From contig CAVVWD010000021.1 in the NCBI GenBank assembly GCA_963751835.1, forward strand, positions 22,339 to 86,338: a stretch of DNA of 64,000 nt. Reading direction: 5' to 3'. Every line of letters starts with the position of its first letter. Position 1 is the first letter of the stretch. The translations under genes and the position numbers were made by a program. This document shows, in pieces, positions 29,109-38,123 of this stretch. The stretch is from JACVRW01 sp963751835 (GTDB lineage Bacteria; Actinomycetota; Thermoleophilia; Solirubrobacterales; Thermoleophilaceae). Below the pieces are notes generated by a model. That model ran no database searches. It was not told the DNA's origin and saw only the letters and a list, made by a program, of their open reading frames with translations.

Positions 29109-29408
29109 ATGGCAATGGTCGTCTGGGTGATGATGGGAATCTCGATCTGGCACTTCACGGTCTTCGTTCCCGACCGCTTCTGGGGCGGGATCGTCGGAGC
29201 ATTCCTGGTCGCCGCGCTCGGCGCGGTCGTGCTCGGCTACCTGGCCAACGGCCTGACGATCCCGGGTGAGAACGACACCGACATCGTCCAGGCTCTCATC
29301 CCCATCCCCGGAGCCGTGCTCGCGCTCGCGGCGTCGTACCTTTGGGGCTCGCGCGCCGACGTGGCGCACGGAGTCGATCACGGGCACACGCGCGAGGGCT
29401 CGGTCTAG
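29109..29408 (+). CDS. Small membrane protein downstream of secDF
   Basis: A 99-residue protein with three hydrophobic segments (VVWVMMGISIWHFTVFV, GGIVGAFLVAALGAVVLGYL, LIPIPGAVLALAASYLWG) and a short charged C-terminus. It starts three bases after the secDF stop, so is probably co-transcribed. I do not recognise a named family. The first helix followed by PDRFWGGIVGAF is the only distinctive block. Confidence 0.75.
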   Translation: MAMVVWVMMGISIWHFTVFVPDRFWGGIVGAFLVAALGAVVLGYLANGLTIPGENDTDIVQALIPIPGAVLALAASYLWGSRADVAHGVDHGHTREGSV

Positions 29409-29780
29409 CGAGCTCCCCAGTCGCTTCCCGTTGGGCATTTTGCAGCGGTTTTGGTCTCCGCCGGCCGGGTCAGGGCTGGGGAAGGGGTCGTGGGCAGCGC
29501 CGCAGCGATCCTCCTCGGCAAACATGCTTCGGCTGATCGCTGATCTACCCGAATCTTCATCGGCACCGGAGCAGGGCCCACCCGGATCTGGCGCCACCAT
29601 CCTGACTTGACCACACTATGGGTGGCGAATCCAGTAAAGCTCGCACCTTCCCGACTCCGTCGCCGAACGATCTTCGACCCTGGCCTGTTCGCCGCGGCCG
29701 ACATGCACAACCCCTTACCCAGCCCCTACGCGAGACCGACCCACCGGCACTTCCGAAGGGAACGCGACGCGGGGCGCGCG
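29409..29780. other. 372-base stretch with no supported gene
   Basis: It lies between the end of the secDF operon (plus) and the end of the P-domain gene (minus), so it is a convergent intergenic region. Short open frames exist, but their translations are Arg/Pro/Ser-rich and unlike proteins. I see no tRNA-like fold and no strong terminator hairpin. GC content is locally lower, with a TTTTG tract near 29438. Confidence 0.5.
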
Positions 29781-31031
29781 CTAGCGCCGCAGCTTCACAC
29801 GGAAGTCCTTGACCGTCGACCTTCCGGACACGGCGGCGGTCACCGTGAGACGGGCCGTCAGGCGGCGCTGGACGCCGAAGGCCTTCCTCAGCTTCCGCTT
29901 GACGGCTGGGCGTAGCCGCAAGGCGAGCAGTCGCGGCTTTCCATACGGCACGTAGACGCGCACTCCCGCCAACCGGACCTTGGCGCCATGCGACAGCGCA
30001 ATCGTTCCGGTTGCCCTCAGTGCGGAGCTCGGGCTCGGCGTGGCCAGCACGGTCACCGCCCCGCGCCGCAGCGGCCGCTGCAGGCGCTTCCCGCCGAGCT
30101 TCAGGTTCGGCGGATCGTTGTCGCGGATCTTCACGCGGAGGCTGTTTTGAGAGGTGGTCCGGGCATCGCCTTGGGCGTTCACCAGGTTCACCTCGAAGTG
30201 CTCGTCGAGCTCGAAGCCCGGGTCGTCGGCGATCGGGACGGAGATGGTCTTCGCCGTCTCGCCGGGCGCAAACGAGAGAGTGCCGGACACGGGCTGAAAG
30301 TCCTCTCCCGGGCTGGCAGCGCCGGCTGTCGCAGGCGCAGGGCCCGTGTCGTAGGCGATGGTGCCGGCCCCGCCGCCTGCGAACCGCTGGAACGTCACAG
30401 ATGCGACGGCACCAGGGTTCTCGGCGACTGTGGGCGCCGTCGACGTCGGCACGACCGCGCTCGGCGACCGGCTGGCGATCGAGACTCGCCAGCTGGTGAG
30501 CTGGCCGCCGCCGCCGGGGTCGTCGTCGACGACGTACAGGCTCCATACGCCGTCGGCGACCGTGTTGTCGAACACGGAGAGATTCGACCCGAACGGAGCG
30601 GCTGGCGCGGGGAAGGGCAGCAGATCTGGAAAGGGGTCGGTCACGTCGGTCGGCCGGTAGACCCCGGAGACGAGCGGGTCGGTCACGGGACCCGCGGCCT
30701 CGTCGTCGAAGGCGAGGTCGACGCTCGTAGCGGGAGCGGAGGCCCCGGCGTCGGAGAGCAGGAGCGTGGACTGACCCCCCGGCCCGGTCAAGAGTATGTC
30801 CGCGTCGTCGGGGAAGTCATGGCTGAGGTTCGAGATGCGGACGTTCACGTCGGTGACGATCCCCTCCCCGGCGGCCGTCACCGGGGAGGGGTAGGGGGTG
30901 CCCGGCGCCGGCGCCGAGGCGCTGTCCGGCAGCGTGACCGGCGGCCCGACGGTGGTCTGCGCACCGGCCGGTGCCGCGGGGGAGACGGCCACGCAGGCCA
31001 GGCCGGACAGGATCAGGAGGGGAGTCCTCAA
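29781..31031 (-). CDS. Secreted protein with proprotein-convertase P-domain and Calx-beta domain
   Basis: About 416 residues from a TTG start (LRTPLLILSGLACVAVSPAA signal peptide) that overlaps the stop of the upstream collagen-like gene (TTGA). Residues about 45-190 form a P-domain-like jelly roll (VRISNLSHDFPDDADILLTG, DGVWSLYVVDDDPGGGGQLT, SWRVSI). Residues about 195-310 form a Calx-beta domain (TAGAASPGEDFQPVSGTLSF, PGETAKTISVPIADDPGFEL, VKIRDND). The C-terminal 100 residues are basic beta-rich. It is an extracellular, probably calcium-binding, adhesion or matrix protein. No catalytic domain is seen. Confidence 0.85.
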   Translation of the reverse strand: MRTPLLILSGLACVAVSPAAPAGAQTTVGPPVTLPDSASAPAPGTPYPSPVTAAGEGIVTDVNVRISNLSHDFPDDADILLTGPGGQSTLLLSDAGASAPATSVDLAFDDEAAGPVTDPLVSGVYRPTDVTDPFPDLLPFPAPAAPFGSNLSVFDNTVADGVWSLYVVDDDPGGGGQLTSWRVSIASRSPSAVVPTSTAPTVAENPGAVASVTFQRFAGGGAGTIAYDTGPAPATAGAASPGEDFQPVSGTLSFAPGETAKTISVPIADDPGFELDEHFEVNLVNAQGDARTTSQNSLRVKIRDNDPPNLKLGGKRLQRPLRRGAVTVLATPSPSSALRATGTIALSHGAKVRLAGVRVYVPYGKPRLLALRLRPAVKRKLRKAFGVQRRLTARLTVTAAVSGRSTVKDFRVKLRR

Positions 31032-31552
31032 GGGGCCGCGCAGATGACGTAGGCGGTGACGTTGGCGTCCGCCCCAGCCGTGGTCTCGGCCAAGGCGCCC
31101 CATGCGGTCGGGGTGCCGACTTCGGTCGTGGGCGCCGACGCGTAGAGGAACGAGTTGGGATCGGACGTATGACCACCGCCGCCAACCGCCCGCTCGCCCT
31201 CCTGACAGCTTGCAAGCGCGCCTCCGAGCATCTCCTCCCCGGTGCGCACCGTTACGTTGGTGGCCCCGGCGGGGCCCCTGGCTCCGGGAGCTCCGGCTGG
31301 GCCCGCGGGCCCAGCGGGCCCCGACGCTCCGCGCGGACCGGCGGGCAGCTGGCCCGACTTGAAGTCCTGCGCGAGCAGGGAGCGGTCCTTGACCTTGGCC
31401 GCGGTGACGGCGTTCTTCTTGAGCTGCTTGGCGCCAACGCTGTTGGCCGGCAGCTGGGCGACCGCGTACGACGTGCCCCCGAGAGCGACCAAGAGGGCGA
31501 GGAAAGCCACCGCCATCGACGGTGACGGGCGCAACCTGGCATTGCGTCGCAT
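31028..31552 (-). CDS. Collagen-like secreted protein
   Basis: A 174-residue protein. It has an N-terminal membrane anchor or signal (SMAVAFLALLVALGGTSYAV), a segment (QLPANSVGAKQLKKNAVTAA, KVKDRSLLAQDFKSGQLPAG) seen many times in Solirubrobacterales secreted proteins, a short Gly-x-y collagen-like stretch (residues about 73-99, GPAGPAGPAGAPG), and a C-terminal globular part with two to three cysteines. It is the best lineage marker in the window. It is translationally coupled to the P-domain gene, suggesting the two act together at the cell surface. Confidence 0.85.
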   Translation of the reverse strand: MRRNARLRPSPSMAVAFLALLVALGGTSYAVAQLPANSVGAKQLKKNAVTAAKVKDRSLLAQDFKSGQLPAGPRGASGPAGPAGPAGAPGARGPAGATNVTVRTGEEMLGGALASCQEGERAVGGGGHTSDPNSFLYASAPTTEVGTPTAWGALAETTAGADANVTAYVICAAP

Positions 31553-31618
31553 GATGTCCTCCTCGGATCGAATGCGTGAGGCGACGCTACGCGCGAGGGT
31601 TACGCTGGCGTTACGGAC

Positions 31619-34600
31619 TCAAACCGGCTCGCCCGCGAGGACGCGTCGCTGCAGCTCGACGGTCTCGGCGGCCGGCTCCATCCCGAGCTCGTCGACCAGC
31701 CGCCGGCGGCATTCCAGGAACTGGCGGAGGGCGTGGGCGCGGCGCCCGGAGCGCGCGTAGGCGGTGATCAGCTCGCGCTGGGCCGACTCGTCGAGCGGCT
31801 CGAGCTCCACGAGCCTGCGGGCGGCCTGGGTGGCGGCGAGCTGGTCGTCGTCGTCGTGGCAGGCCGCGACGAGCGCGGCGAGCACCTCGGCGTAGCGGAC
31901 CGTGAGGTTCTCGCGCCAGGCCGCCGCCCAATCGGCGTAGCGCTCCTCGGGGAGCGGCTCGCCGGCCCACAGCCCGGAGGCGCGCTCCAGGAGCGGCCGG
32001 CGTTCAGGACCCTCGGCGGCGAGGGCGGCCCGTGCCGCCTGCTCGAAGCGGTCGGCGTCGACCGAGTCGCGCTCGCGCAGCCTCAGCGCCAGCGTCCGCT
32101 CGGCACCCTCGATCACGCTCGGGGTGCCCGGCACGTCCAGCACGGCCCGGGCACACGACACCGCCACCCTGAGGCTGCGGCGCGCCGATGGCTCCGGTGT
32201 GTCGGGCCAGAAGGCCTCCAGCAGCAGGTCCTCGGAGACGGCGCTTCCGCGCTTGACGAGGAGAAAGCGGACGAGCCGCTGGGCCACGCGACGGTCCCAG
32301 GCGGAGTCGTCCGCATGCCAGCTGCCGCGCCGTACCTCGAACCCGCCCAGCAGCGTGAAGTCGAGCGGGGGCGGCCGCGTCACGAGCCGCTCGCGGGCCG
32401 AGACGGCTGCGGCGGCCACCTCGGGGTCGGGGTCGGCCGCGAGCTCGTCGAGCCTCGACGGCAGGTCGGGATGCCCGGACACCCCCGCGGGCGCCACCGC
32501 GGCGCGGCGCACGCGCGAGTTCGGATGGGACGTGAACGCGAGCAGCGCCTCGCCGCCCGGCCAGGCGACCTCGATCGCCGCGATCACGGCGCTCGGATCG
32601 AGCTTCCCCGCGGCGAGCGCCCTCCAGAGCGGCCGTTCGAGGAAGCCCCATTCGCGCCGCACGACGTCCGCGGCGCTCGCGCCGGCGGCCGCCCACATTG
32701 CCTCGAGGTCCGCCGCCGCGCCTCCCTCGTCGCCCTCGGCATCTCGGAGCCAGGCTCGCAGCCCCAGCAGGAGTGCGCGCGAGTAGCGGCCCGGCGCCCC
32801 CGGCACGCGCGCGTCGCAGACGGCGAGCGCATCCTCGACGAGCGCCCGGCTGCGAGCGGACAGCCCGGCGTCGAAGAGCACCGGCCCGGCGTCGACCACC
32901 GCCTGGAAGCGCTCCGAGAGCGGTGCCTGCGCGGCCAGGGCGAGCGCACGGTCACAGGCGGAGACAGCGGCGCCGGGATCCCCGCGCAGGGTCGCGACGC
33001 GCGCCCGCGCGAGCTCCGCCGCGTATTCGCGCCAGCCGACACCGGTGCTGTCGTCGGCACGCGCGAGCAGTTCCTGGGCCGGACCGGCGGCCCCGGCGCG
33101 CGCATGCAGCAGGGCCTGCCACACGAGGCTCACCTTCAGCATCGCCCGTGAGTGCCGCTCGCGGGCGAGCTCCTCGACCAGCCGCCAGCGCGAGAGCGCC
33201 TCGGCGTCATGGCCCTGGTCGCCAAGGGCGATCGCCAGGATGCCGCCGATCACCGGCAGCCGGTCGAAGGGATCGAAGCGCTCGAACTCGCGGATCGCGT
33301 GTTCCGCGCCGGGCACGAGCCGGTCGAAGTCGCCGGCGAGCAGGTGCTCGTAGCACTCCCAAACGAGGTGCAGCGGTCGCACGGGGTCGGCATGCGGGTG
33401 TGCCAGGAGGCGGCGCGAGAGCTCCTCGCACTCGCCGATCCGGCCGAGCGCGCCCAGGGCCGCCGCCGCGTAGGCCGCAACGGCCGGCGGGGTTGCGCCC
33501 GCGGCGAGCGCGGGCGCGGCGTCGAAGCCGTCGGCCAGCTCGACGACGCCCTCGATGTCGCCGGACACGAACAGCGGATCGGCGAGGGTGAAGCGGGCGA
33601 GCCAGGTGCCCACCGGGTCGCCGGCCTCCGTGAACAGCCGCGCCGACTCCCGCAGGCGTTCGACCGCGTCCGGCTGGCGCCCCTCGGCCCAGTCGAGCGC
33701 GCCCTGGAGCAGCAGGCACCAGGAGCCGCGGCGGAGCTCATCGGGCAGGGAGTCGATCCAGCGCTGCACGGTGGCGGGCGCCGTGTTGAGGAGCGGCAGT
33801 CCGGCCACCGCGATGGCCGCGTGCGCGTCGGACCACGACTCGGCCGCGAGCCAGTGCTCGATCGCCTCCTCGACTCGTCCCGCCTCGCTGAGCGCGGGCG
33901 CCACGCGCGCGTGGAGGTCTCGCCGGGCGTCGCGTTCGCGCTCGAGATCGAGGCGCTCGAGCAGGAACTCCCGCACGAGCGGGTGGTAGGCGAGCCAGTC
34001 TCCCTCGCCGCCGGTGGGACGCAGGGGCAGGCCGGCCTGCGCGACCCGCTCGGCGAAGTCGCCCGGGAGCTTGAGCGCGAGCATGCAGCCCTGATCGAGC
34101 TCGGGCGTGATGCTCGAGTCGATCAGCGAGTCCCGGAGCTCGGGATCGAGCTGGTCGAGGACCTCCTCGCGGAGGAAGTCGAACAGGCGCGTGCGCGACG
34201 CGGCGCCGCGGAGCGAGGGGATGTCGGCGCTGAGCGCGCCGAGTGAGCTGCCGAGCGGCCAGCCCTCGGTGGCGGCGAAGAGCCGCTCCGCGTCGGCGTC
34301 GGAACGCCGCAGGGACCGCAGCAGCTCGCCGCACTCGTCCGGGCTGAAGGCGAGCTCCTCGGCGCCTAGCTCGGTCAGGCGGCCGCCGGTGCGCAGCTTC
34401 GCGAGCCGCAGCGGGAGCGCCGTGCGGGTGGCAACCGCCACGCGCAGCACGTCGGAGTCGGCCGCGAGGAGGTCGCCCACGAGGGCCGCCGAGTCACCGC
34501 CGTGCGCGAGATGCTCGGCGTCATCGATGACGATCACGAGCTGGTCGAGCATCAGCCGGTCGAGCTCCGCCACCAGCTCCTGGCCCAGCGCGCGAGCGTC

Positions 34601-34906
34601 GATGCGTTCCTGGGCCATGGCCAGCCGCTCGGCGAGCAGGTCGACGGCCCCCGGGGCCGCTTCGCTCAGCGACTGCACGAGCCTCCGAAGCAACCTGCCC
34701 GCGTCGGTGTCGGCCGGGGTGCAGCGCAGCCAGGCGCAGCGGGCCTCGCGCGCGGCGAGCGCCTCCTCGAGCGCGACCGTCTTGCCGCACCCGGCGCCTG
34801 CCAGGAGTAGGAGCGATCCGCGATCGAGCGCGCGGTTCAAGCGCTCGACCAGGATGGGCCTTGCGATCCGTGACCCGGCTTCACGGAGCTGCTCGGGAGT
34901 GGCCAC
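31619..34906 (-). CDS. Large STAND-ATPase/SARP hybrid transcriptional regulator
   Basis: A 1095-residue regulator. The N-terminal MalT-like STAND ATPase has Walker A GAGCGKT near residue 37 and Walker B LVIVIDDAEHL near 123, and a winged-helix region is followed by TPR-like helices to about 740. A HEAT-like stretch (TSHPNSRVRRAAVAPAGVSG) comes next. From about 848 the C-terminus is an OmpR-type winged helix (TLLGGFEVRRG, AQRLVRFLLVKRG) plus a bacterial transcriptional activation domain (RLVELEPLDESAQRELITAY, GRRAHALRQFLECRRRLVDE). The C-terminal pair is the SARP architecture, usually N-terminal in antibiotic regulators. GTG start with GGGGA upstream, 20 bases after the methyltransferase gene. 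Confidence 0.9.
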   Translation of the reverse strand: MATPEQLREAGSRIARPILVERLNRALDRGSLLLLAGAGCGKTVALEEALAAREARCAWLRCTPADTDAGRLLRRLVQSLSEAAPGAVDLLAERLAMAQERIDARALGQELVAELDRLMLDQLVIVIDDAEHLAHGGDSAALVGDLLAADSDVLRVAVATRTALPLRLAKLRTGGRLTELGAEELAFSPDECGELLRSLRRSDADAERLFAATEGWPLGSSLGALSADIPSLRGAASRTRLFDFLREEVLDQLDPELRDSLIDSSITPELDQGCMLALKLPGDFAERVAQAGLPLRPTGGEGDWLAYHPLVREFLLERLDLERERDARRDLHARVAPALSEAGRVEEAIEHWLAAESWSDAHAAIAVAGLPLLNTAPATVQRWIDSLPDELRRGSWCLLLQGALDWAEGRQPDAVERLRESARLFTEAGDPVGTWLARFTLADPLFVSGDIEGVVELADGFDAAPALAAGATPPAVAAYAAAALGALGRIGECEELSRRLLAHPHADPVRPLHLVWECYEHLLAGDFDRLVPGAEHAIREFERFDPFDRLPVIGGILAIALGDQGHDAEALSRWRLVEELARERHSRAMLKVSLVWQALLHARAGAAGPAQELLARADDSTGVGWREYAAELARARVATLRGDPGAAVSACDRALALAAQAPLSERFQAVVDAGPVLFDAGLSARSRALVEDALAVCDARVPGAPGRYSRALLLGLRAWLRDAEGDEGGAAADLEAMWAAAGASAADVVRREWGFLERPLWRALAAGKLDPSAVIAAIEVAWPGGEALLAFTSHPNSRVRRAAVAPAGVSGHPDLPSRLDELAADPDPEVAAAAVSARERLVTRPPPLDFTLLGGFEVRRGSWHADDSAWDRRVAQRLVRFLLVKRGSAVSEDLLLEAFWPDTPEPSARRSLRVAVSCARAVLDVPGTPSVIEGAERTLALRLRERDSVDADRFEQAARAALAAEGPERRPLLERASGLWAGEPLPEERYADWAAAWRENLTVRYAEVLAALVAACHDDDDQLAATQAARRLVELEPLDESAQRELITAYARSGRRAHALRQFLECRRRLVDELGMEPAAETVELQRRVLAGEPV

Positions 34907-34926
34907 TCCCCGCTGTTGTAGGGGGA

Positions 34927-35847
34927 TCAGAAGCGCTTTTCAACCTCACGCACGCGAGCGTGCGCGATCGACACGAATCCGTAGGGCCGTCCCGCCAGCC
35001 GCTCGCCGCGCAGCAGGTAGCGGCACTCGAGCTGCTCGGGACCGAGGTCGGAGACGAGCCGCAGGCCGCGCGCGGCGAGGAATTCCGCGCACGAGCCGCG
35101 CGGGATCCCGAACAGGAGCGGCTCGCCGCCGGCCGTCACGCGCCGGCGAAGCTGCGGCGCGCCGTAGAAGAAGGCCGTGTCGTCGAGGGCCTCCCGGAAG
35201 ACGTAGTCGAAGATCAGCGCGCTGCCCGGCGCGGTGCGGTTGGCGACCCAGTCGAGCACCCTCTCGACGCCGCCGGGCCTGAGGTAGGGGGAGACGCCCG
35301 ACCACAGGATCACCGTCGGCAGGTCGTGTCGGTGGCCCGCGTCGGCGAGCGGACGCTCGAGCGGGCCCGCGTTCAGGTCGGCTTCCACGTAGCGAATCCG
35401 GGCCGGCAGCGCGCCGAAGACCTGCCGGACGCGCTCGCGCTTGACCGCGGCGCTGGCCGGATGGTCGACCTCGAAGGTCGTGACCCCCGCAAGCCGGTGG
35501 GCGAGGCGGTGTGCGCGCGTGTCGAACCCGGCGCCGAGGATCACGAGCTGGCGAGCGCCCGCGTCGAGCTCCTCGCGGAGGACGGCGTCCATGTGCCTCA
35601 CGCGCGCGATCTCGAACCAGTACGACCCGGGCAGGACCCGCTCCGCCAGGCGCGGGGCGACTCCGCGAAGAAGCGGCACCTTGACGATCGCGGTCAGCCT
35701 GAGGCCGCCCGTGACGAAGCGCGCGGCCAGGTGGTCGGTCCCGCGGACCCGCTCGTCGCGCTCGCGGGCGCCGGCCGCACGGAGAGCGGCGGCGCCCTCC
35801 GCGGTGCTGGCGGCGAGCCGGGAGCCTGTGCCGAGCCCGAGTGTCAT
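34927..35847 (-). CDS. SAM-dependent methyltransferase, leucine carboxyl methyltransferase/TIGR00027-like
   Basis: A 306-residue class I methyltransferase. It contains the SAM motif VILGAGFDTRAHRL near residue 103, the acidic residue at the end of strand 2 (FEVDHPA), an ADLNAGP segment, and LWSGVSPYLRPGGVERVLDW near 190. These match the TIGR00027/LCM family (PPM1 relatives), which includes many actinobacterial O-methyltransferases for small acids or polyketides. The ATG overlaps the stop of the GNAT/cNMP gene (ATGA), so it probably works with that protein. Substrate unknown. Confidence 0.88.
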   Translation of the reverse strand: MTLGLGTGSRLAASTAEGAAALRAAGARERDERVRGTDHLAARFVTGGLRLTAIVKVPLLRGVAPRLAERVLPGSYWFEIARVRHMDAVLREELDAGARQLVILGAGFDTRAHRLAHRLAGVTTFEVDHPASAAVKRERVRQVFGALPARIRYVEADLNAGPLERPLADAGHRHDLPTVILWSGVSPYLRPGGVERVLDWVANRTAPGSALIFDYVFREALDDTAFFYGAPQLRRRVTAGGEPLLFGIPRGSCAEFLAARGLRLVSDLGPEQLECRYLLRGERLAGRPYGFVSIAHARVREVEKRF

Positions 35848-37209
35848 GTCGGCTGGAGCTGCGCGGCCGCGCGGATCAGGCCGAGCCGGCCGAGCGCCCC
35901 GTCCACTTCGGGCAGCTGATGCAGGTAGCGGCGGTAGGCCGCGCGGCTCAGGCGGAGAAGGTGGAGGGGCGTCGAGGCCACCACGTCCGCGGTGCGCAGC
36001 CCGCCCGTGAGCAGGCCGATCTCACCGAAGCAGTCGCCGTGACGCAGCTTCTCGCCATGGACGCGCGCCTCGCCGCGCTCGATCAGATAGAGGGCGTCCG
36101 CCGGTTCGCCGCGGGCGACGACGGTCGCGCCAGGCGGGACCCGCAGCTCGTCGAGCAGGCCGTGCAGGGTGGTGCACTCGCTGTCGGAGAGCGTGGCGAA
36201 GGGCGGAAAGCCGCGCAGGCGGCCCCCGAGCGCCCGGGCGCGGCGCCGCTCCGAAGCCGAGAGGTCGCGCTGGGGGAGCGGCGTGTCGGCGAGGGTCGCG
36301 AGCCCTCCGCGTGGAAGGAGGCTGCTGGCGGCCACGGGGCGCTCGTTCGCCGCCGCGAGCGCGATCAGGGCGTGGGCCCCGGGCGCCGCAAGGGCGGCCT
36401 CGACCGCACGCAGCCGGGCGGTCATGGAGGCCATGTCCGAGACCAGCACCGCGAACGGGTAGCGGGCGCGGCCGTCGAGGGCGGGCGAGAGGAAGTGGCC
36501 GGGCTCAAACGCCGGGAGCCCGCCGCGAACCATCGCGAAGGGCGTGTGCAGAAGCTCGAGGTGGCGGCGCGCGACGGCGTCCTCGAACTCGCCGACGAAG
36601 GCCTCGACGTCCAGCCTGAGCGGGCCGGTGAGCGAGTGGAAGGCGGCGAGGCAGACCTCCACGACCGCCCTCGTGCCGAGCTCGCCCAGCGATCCGAGCC
36701 GCCTGTTCTTTGACGAAGCGGCCGAGCTCGCGGATGCGCGCGAGCGGCAGGTCGGGGAGGATCCGGAGCCGGTTCAGGGCTCCCCAGCCGAAGTGCTCCT
36801 CGAACGGCAGCAGCGGGCGCTCACGCGTGCGCAGCGTGGTGCCGGGTGGTGCGTCGGGCGCCGCACGCAGCGAGAGGGAGGCGAGGAGCCTGCCGTCGGC
36901 GCTCGAAAACGCGACGAAGTCGACCGCGGCCGGCTCGGTCGGCGCAGCGGGCTCCTTGTCGAGCCGTTCGCGGCGGACGAGCTCGGCGTCGACGAAGCCG
37001 ACGTCCAGGTATTGGGCGAAGCGAAAGCGGAGCAGTGCGTCGCGCTGGGGCTCGCTGAGTGCGTCGCCGCCCAGCGCCAGCACGCCGACGCCCTGCCGGT
37101 CGTGGATCCGGTAGAGGGCGTCGGGCCAGGCCCCGCGCGTGAGCTCCGGCAGGCGCAGGGCGCAGCCGGCCTCGACGAGCTCCGCCACGTAGCGGTCGCG
37201 CGGGGTCAT
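35844..37209 (-). CDS. GNAT-like (N-acyl/AHL-synthase-like) domain fused to a cyclic-nucleotide-binding domain; one frame change
   Basis: About 454 residues when a +1 change near 36700-36706 is bridged. The N-terminal 290 residues resemble the LuxI/FeeM-type acyltransferase fold: LLRFRFAQYLDVGFVDAEL, GRLLASLSLRAAPD, PFEEHFGWGALNRL, IRELGRFVKEQ and HLELLHTPFAMVRGGLPAF. The assignment rests on pattern only. Residues about 333-454 are a cNMP-binding domain with VVARGEPADALYLIERGEAR and the phosphate cassette CFGEIGLLTGGLRTADVVAS, which keeps the key Glu and Arg. The ATG at 37209 overlaps the TPR gene stop (ATGA), and the stop overlaps the methyltransferase start. It recalls mycobacterial cAMP-gated acetyltransferases, but with the domain order reversed. 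Confidence 0.75.
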
Positions 37210-37997
37210 GACGCCGCCAGCTCGCGGCTCGCCCGCTGCGCCCAGGGCCGGGCCCCGAGCTCCTCGAAGGTCCCCAGGGCGGCCGCGAGGTGCTCGCGGG
37301 CCTCGGGGCGCCTGCGCGCGCGGCGCAGGCGCTCGCCGTAGCACAGCTCCGTCCTTGCGAGCTCGAACGGCTGCCGCGACCAGGCGCTCCAGGCGAGGGC
37401 GCGCGTGAACAGGCGGCTGTACGCGTGGTCTGCCGCGAGCATGGCGCGCGAGCGCTCGGAAGCGGCGACGAGGCCGAAGCTTCCGGGTCGCCGGCGGACG
37501 CCGCGCTCTACGTCGGCCAGCGCCCGCTGCGCGCCGACGCGGTCTCCGCGCCGCAGTCGCGCCTCGACGAGATCCGGCGCCCAGGCGACCGCGCGGCTCC
37601 CGGCGCGCGGGTGCTCGCGGCAGATCCGGGCCACCGACTCGAGCCGCTCGATCGCGGCATCGACCCGGCCGAGCCCGAGCTCGAGCAGCCCAACCGCCTC
37701 GCCGGCAAGCGCCTCGGCCGGGCGGTCGGCGAGCCCGCGGGCGAGGCGCACGGCCTCGGCCGCGTGGCCGCGGCAGACCTGCGCGTGGCCGAGCCCGGCC
37801 TCGATCAACGCCAGCCGGACAAGGCCGCTCATGACCTCACGCGGGAGCGCGGCCGCTTGGGCGCTCCGGAGCACCTCGAGTGCGGATTCGTGGGCGGCCG
37901 CCCAGTCTCCGAGCCGGAACTCGAGCTCGGCCAGCTCGGCGAGCGCTGGGCCCAGCGTCGAGGCGGTTGGTGCGAGTCGGGGGCCAGCCGTCATCAC
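37206..37997 (-). CDS. TPR-only fragment of a LuxR-family regulator (no ATPase, no HTH)
   Basis: A 263-residue all-helical TPR protein whose sequence matches the C-terminal TPR part of large LuxR regulators (LAELAELEFRLGDWAAAHES, FELARTELCYGERLRRARRR, LAAALGTFEELGARPWAQRA, SRELAAS). In such regulators this segment leads straight into the LuxR HTH, but here the frame ends. The Walker-containing N-terminal ATPase is also missing. Start is GTG 37997 or ATG 37994. The stop overlaps the next gene. It may be a retained protein-interaction module or a regulator remnant; intact coding and tight coupling argue for function. It is divergent from recJ. Confidence 0.7.
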   Translation of the reverse strand: MMTAGPRLAPTASTLGPALAELAELEFRLGDWAAAHESALEVLRSAQAAALPREVMSGLVRLALIEAGLGHAQVCRGHAAEAVRLARGLADRPAEALAGEAVGLLELGLGRVDAAIERLESVARICREHPRAGSRAVAWAPDLVEARLRRGDRVGAQRALADVERGVRRRPGSFGLVAASERSRAMLAADHAYSRLFTRALAWSAWSRQPFELARTELCYGERLRRARRRPEAREHLAAALGTFEELGARPWAQRASRELAAS

Positions 37998-38123
37998 GAT
38001 TCGAGTATCCGAACGCGACGGCCTCCGGTCCAGGCCACCCTGGCCCCGGCGTGGTGCACCTGGGGGTACGCGCTCTCCACCCAGGGGGAGAGAGCAACGG
38101 TTCCGTCCGCTTCTCCTCCGAGG

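Noticed and set aside
29409..29780. A possible tRNA or small RNA gene in the convergent gap after secDF
   Set aside because: No cloverleaf pairing, CCA-adjacent acceptor stem or strong hairpin could be found by eye.
31235..31340. Gly/Pro-rich repeat in the collagen-like gene considered as a CRISPR-like or tandem DNA repeat
   Set aside because: The repetition follows codon periodicity of Gly-x-y in a protein; there are no spacers or palindromic repeats.
38072..38095. Short inverted repeat (GCTCTC/GAGAGC) in the recJ divergent region as an operator
   Set aside because: Six-base arms are expected by chance at this GC content and the position relative to promoters is unclear.
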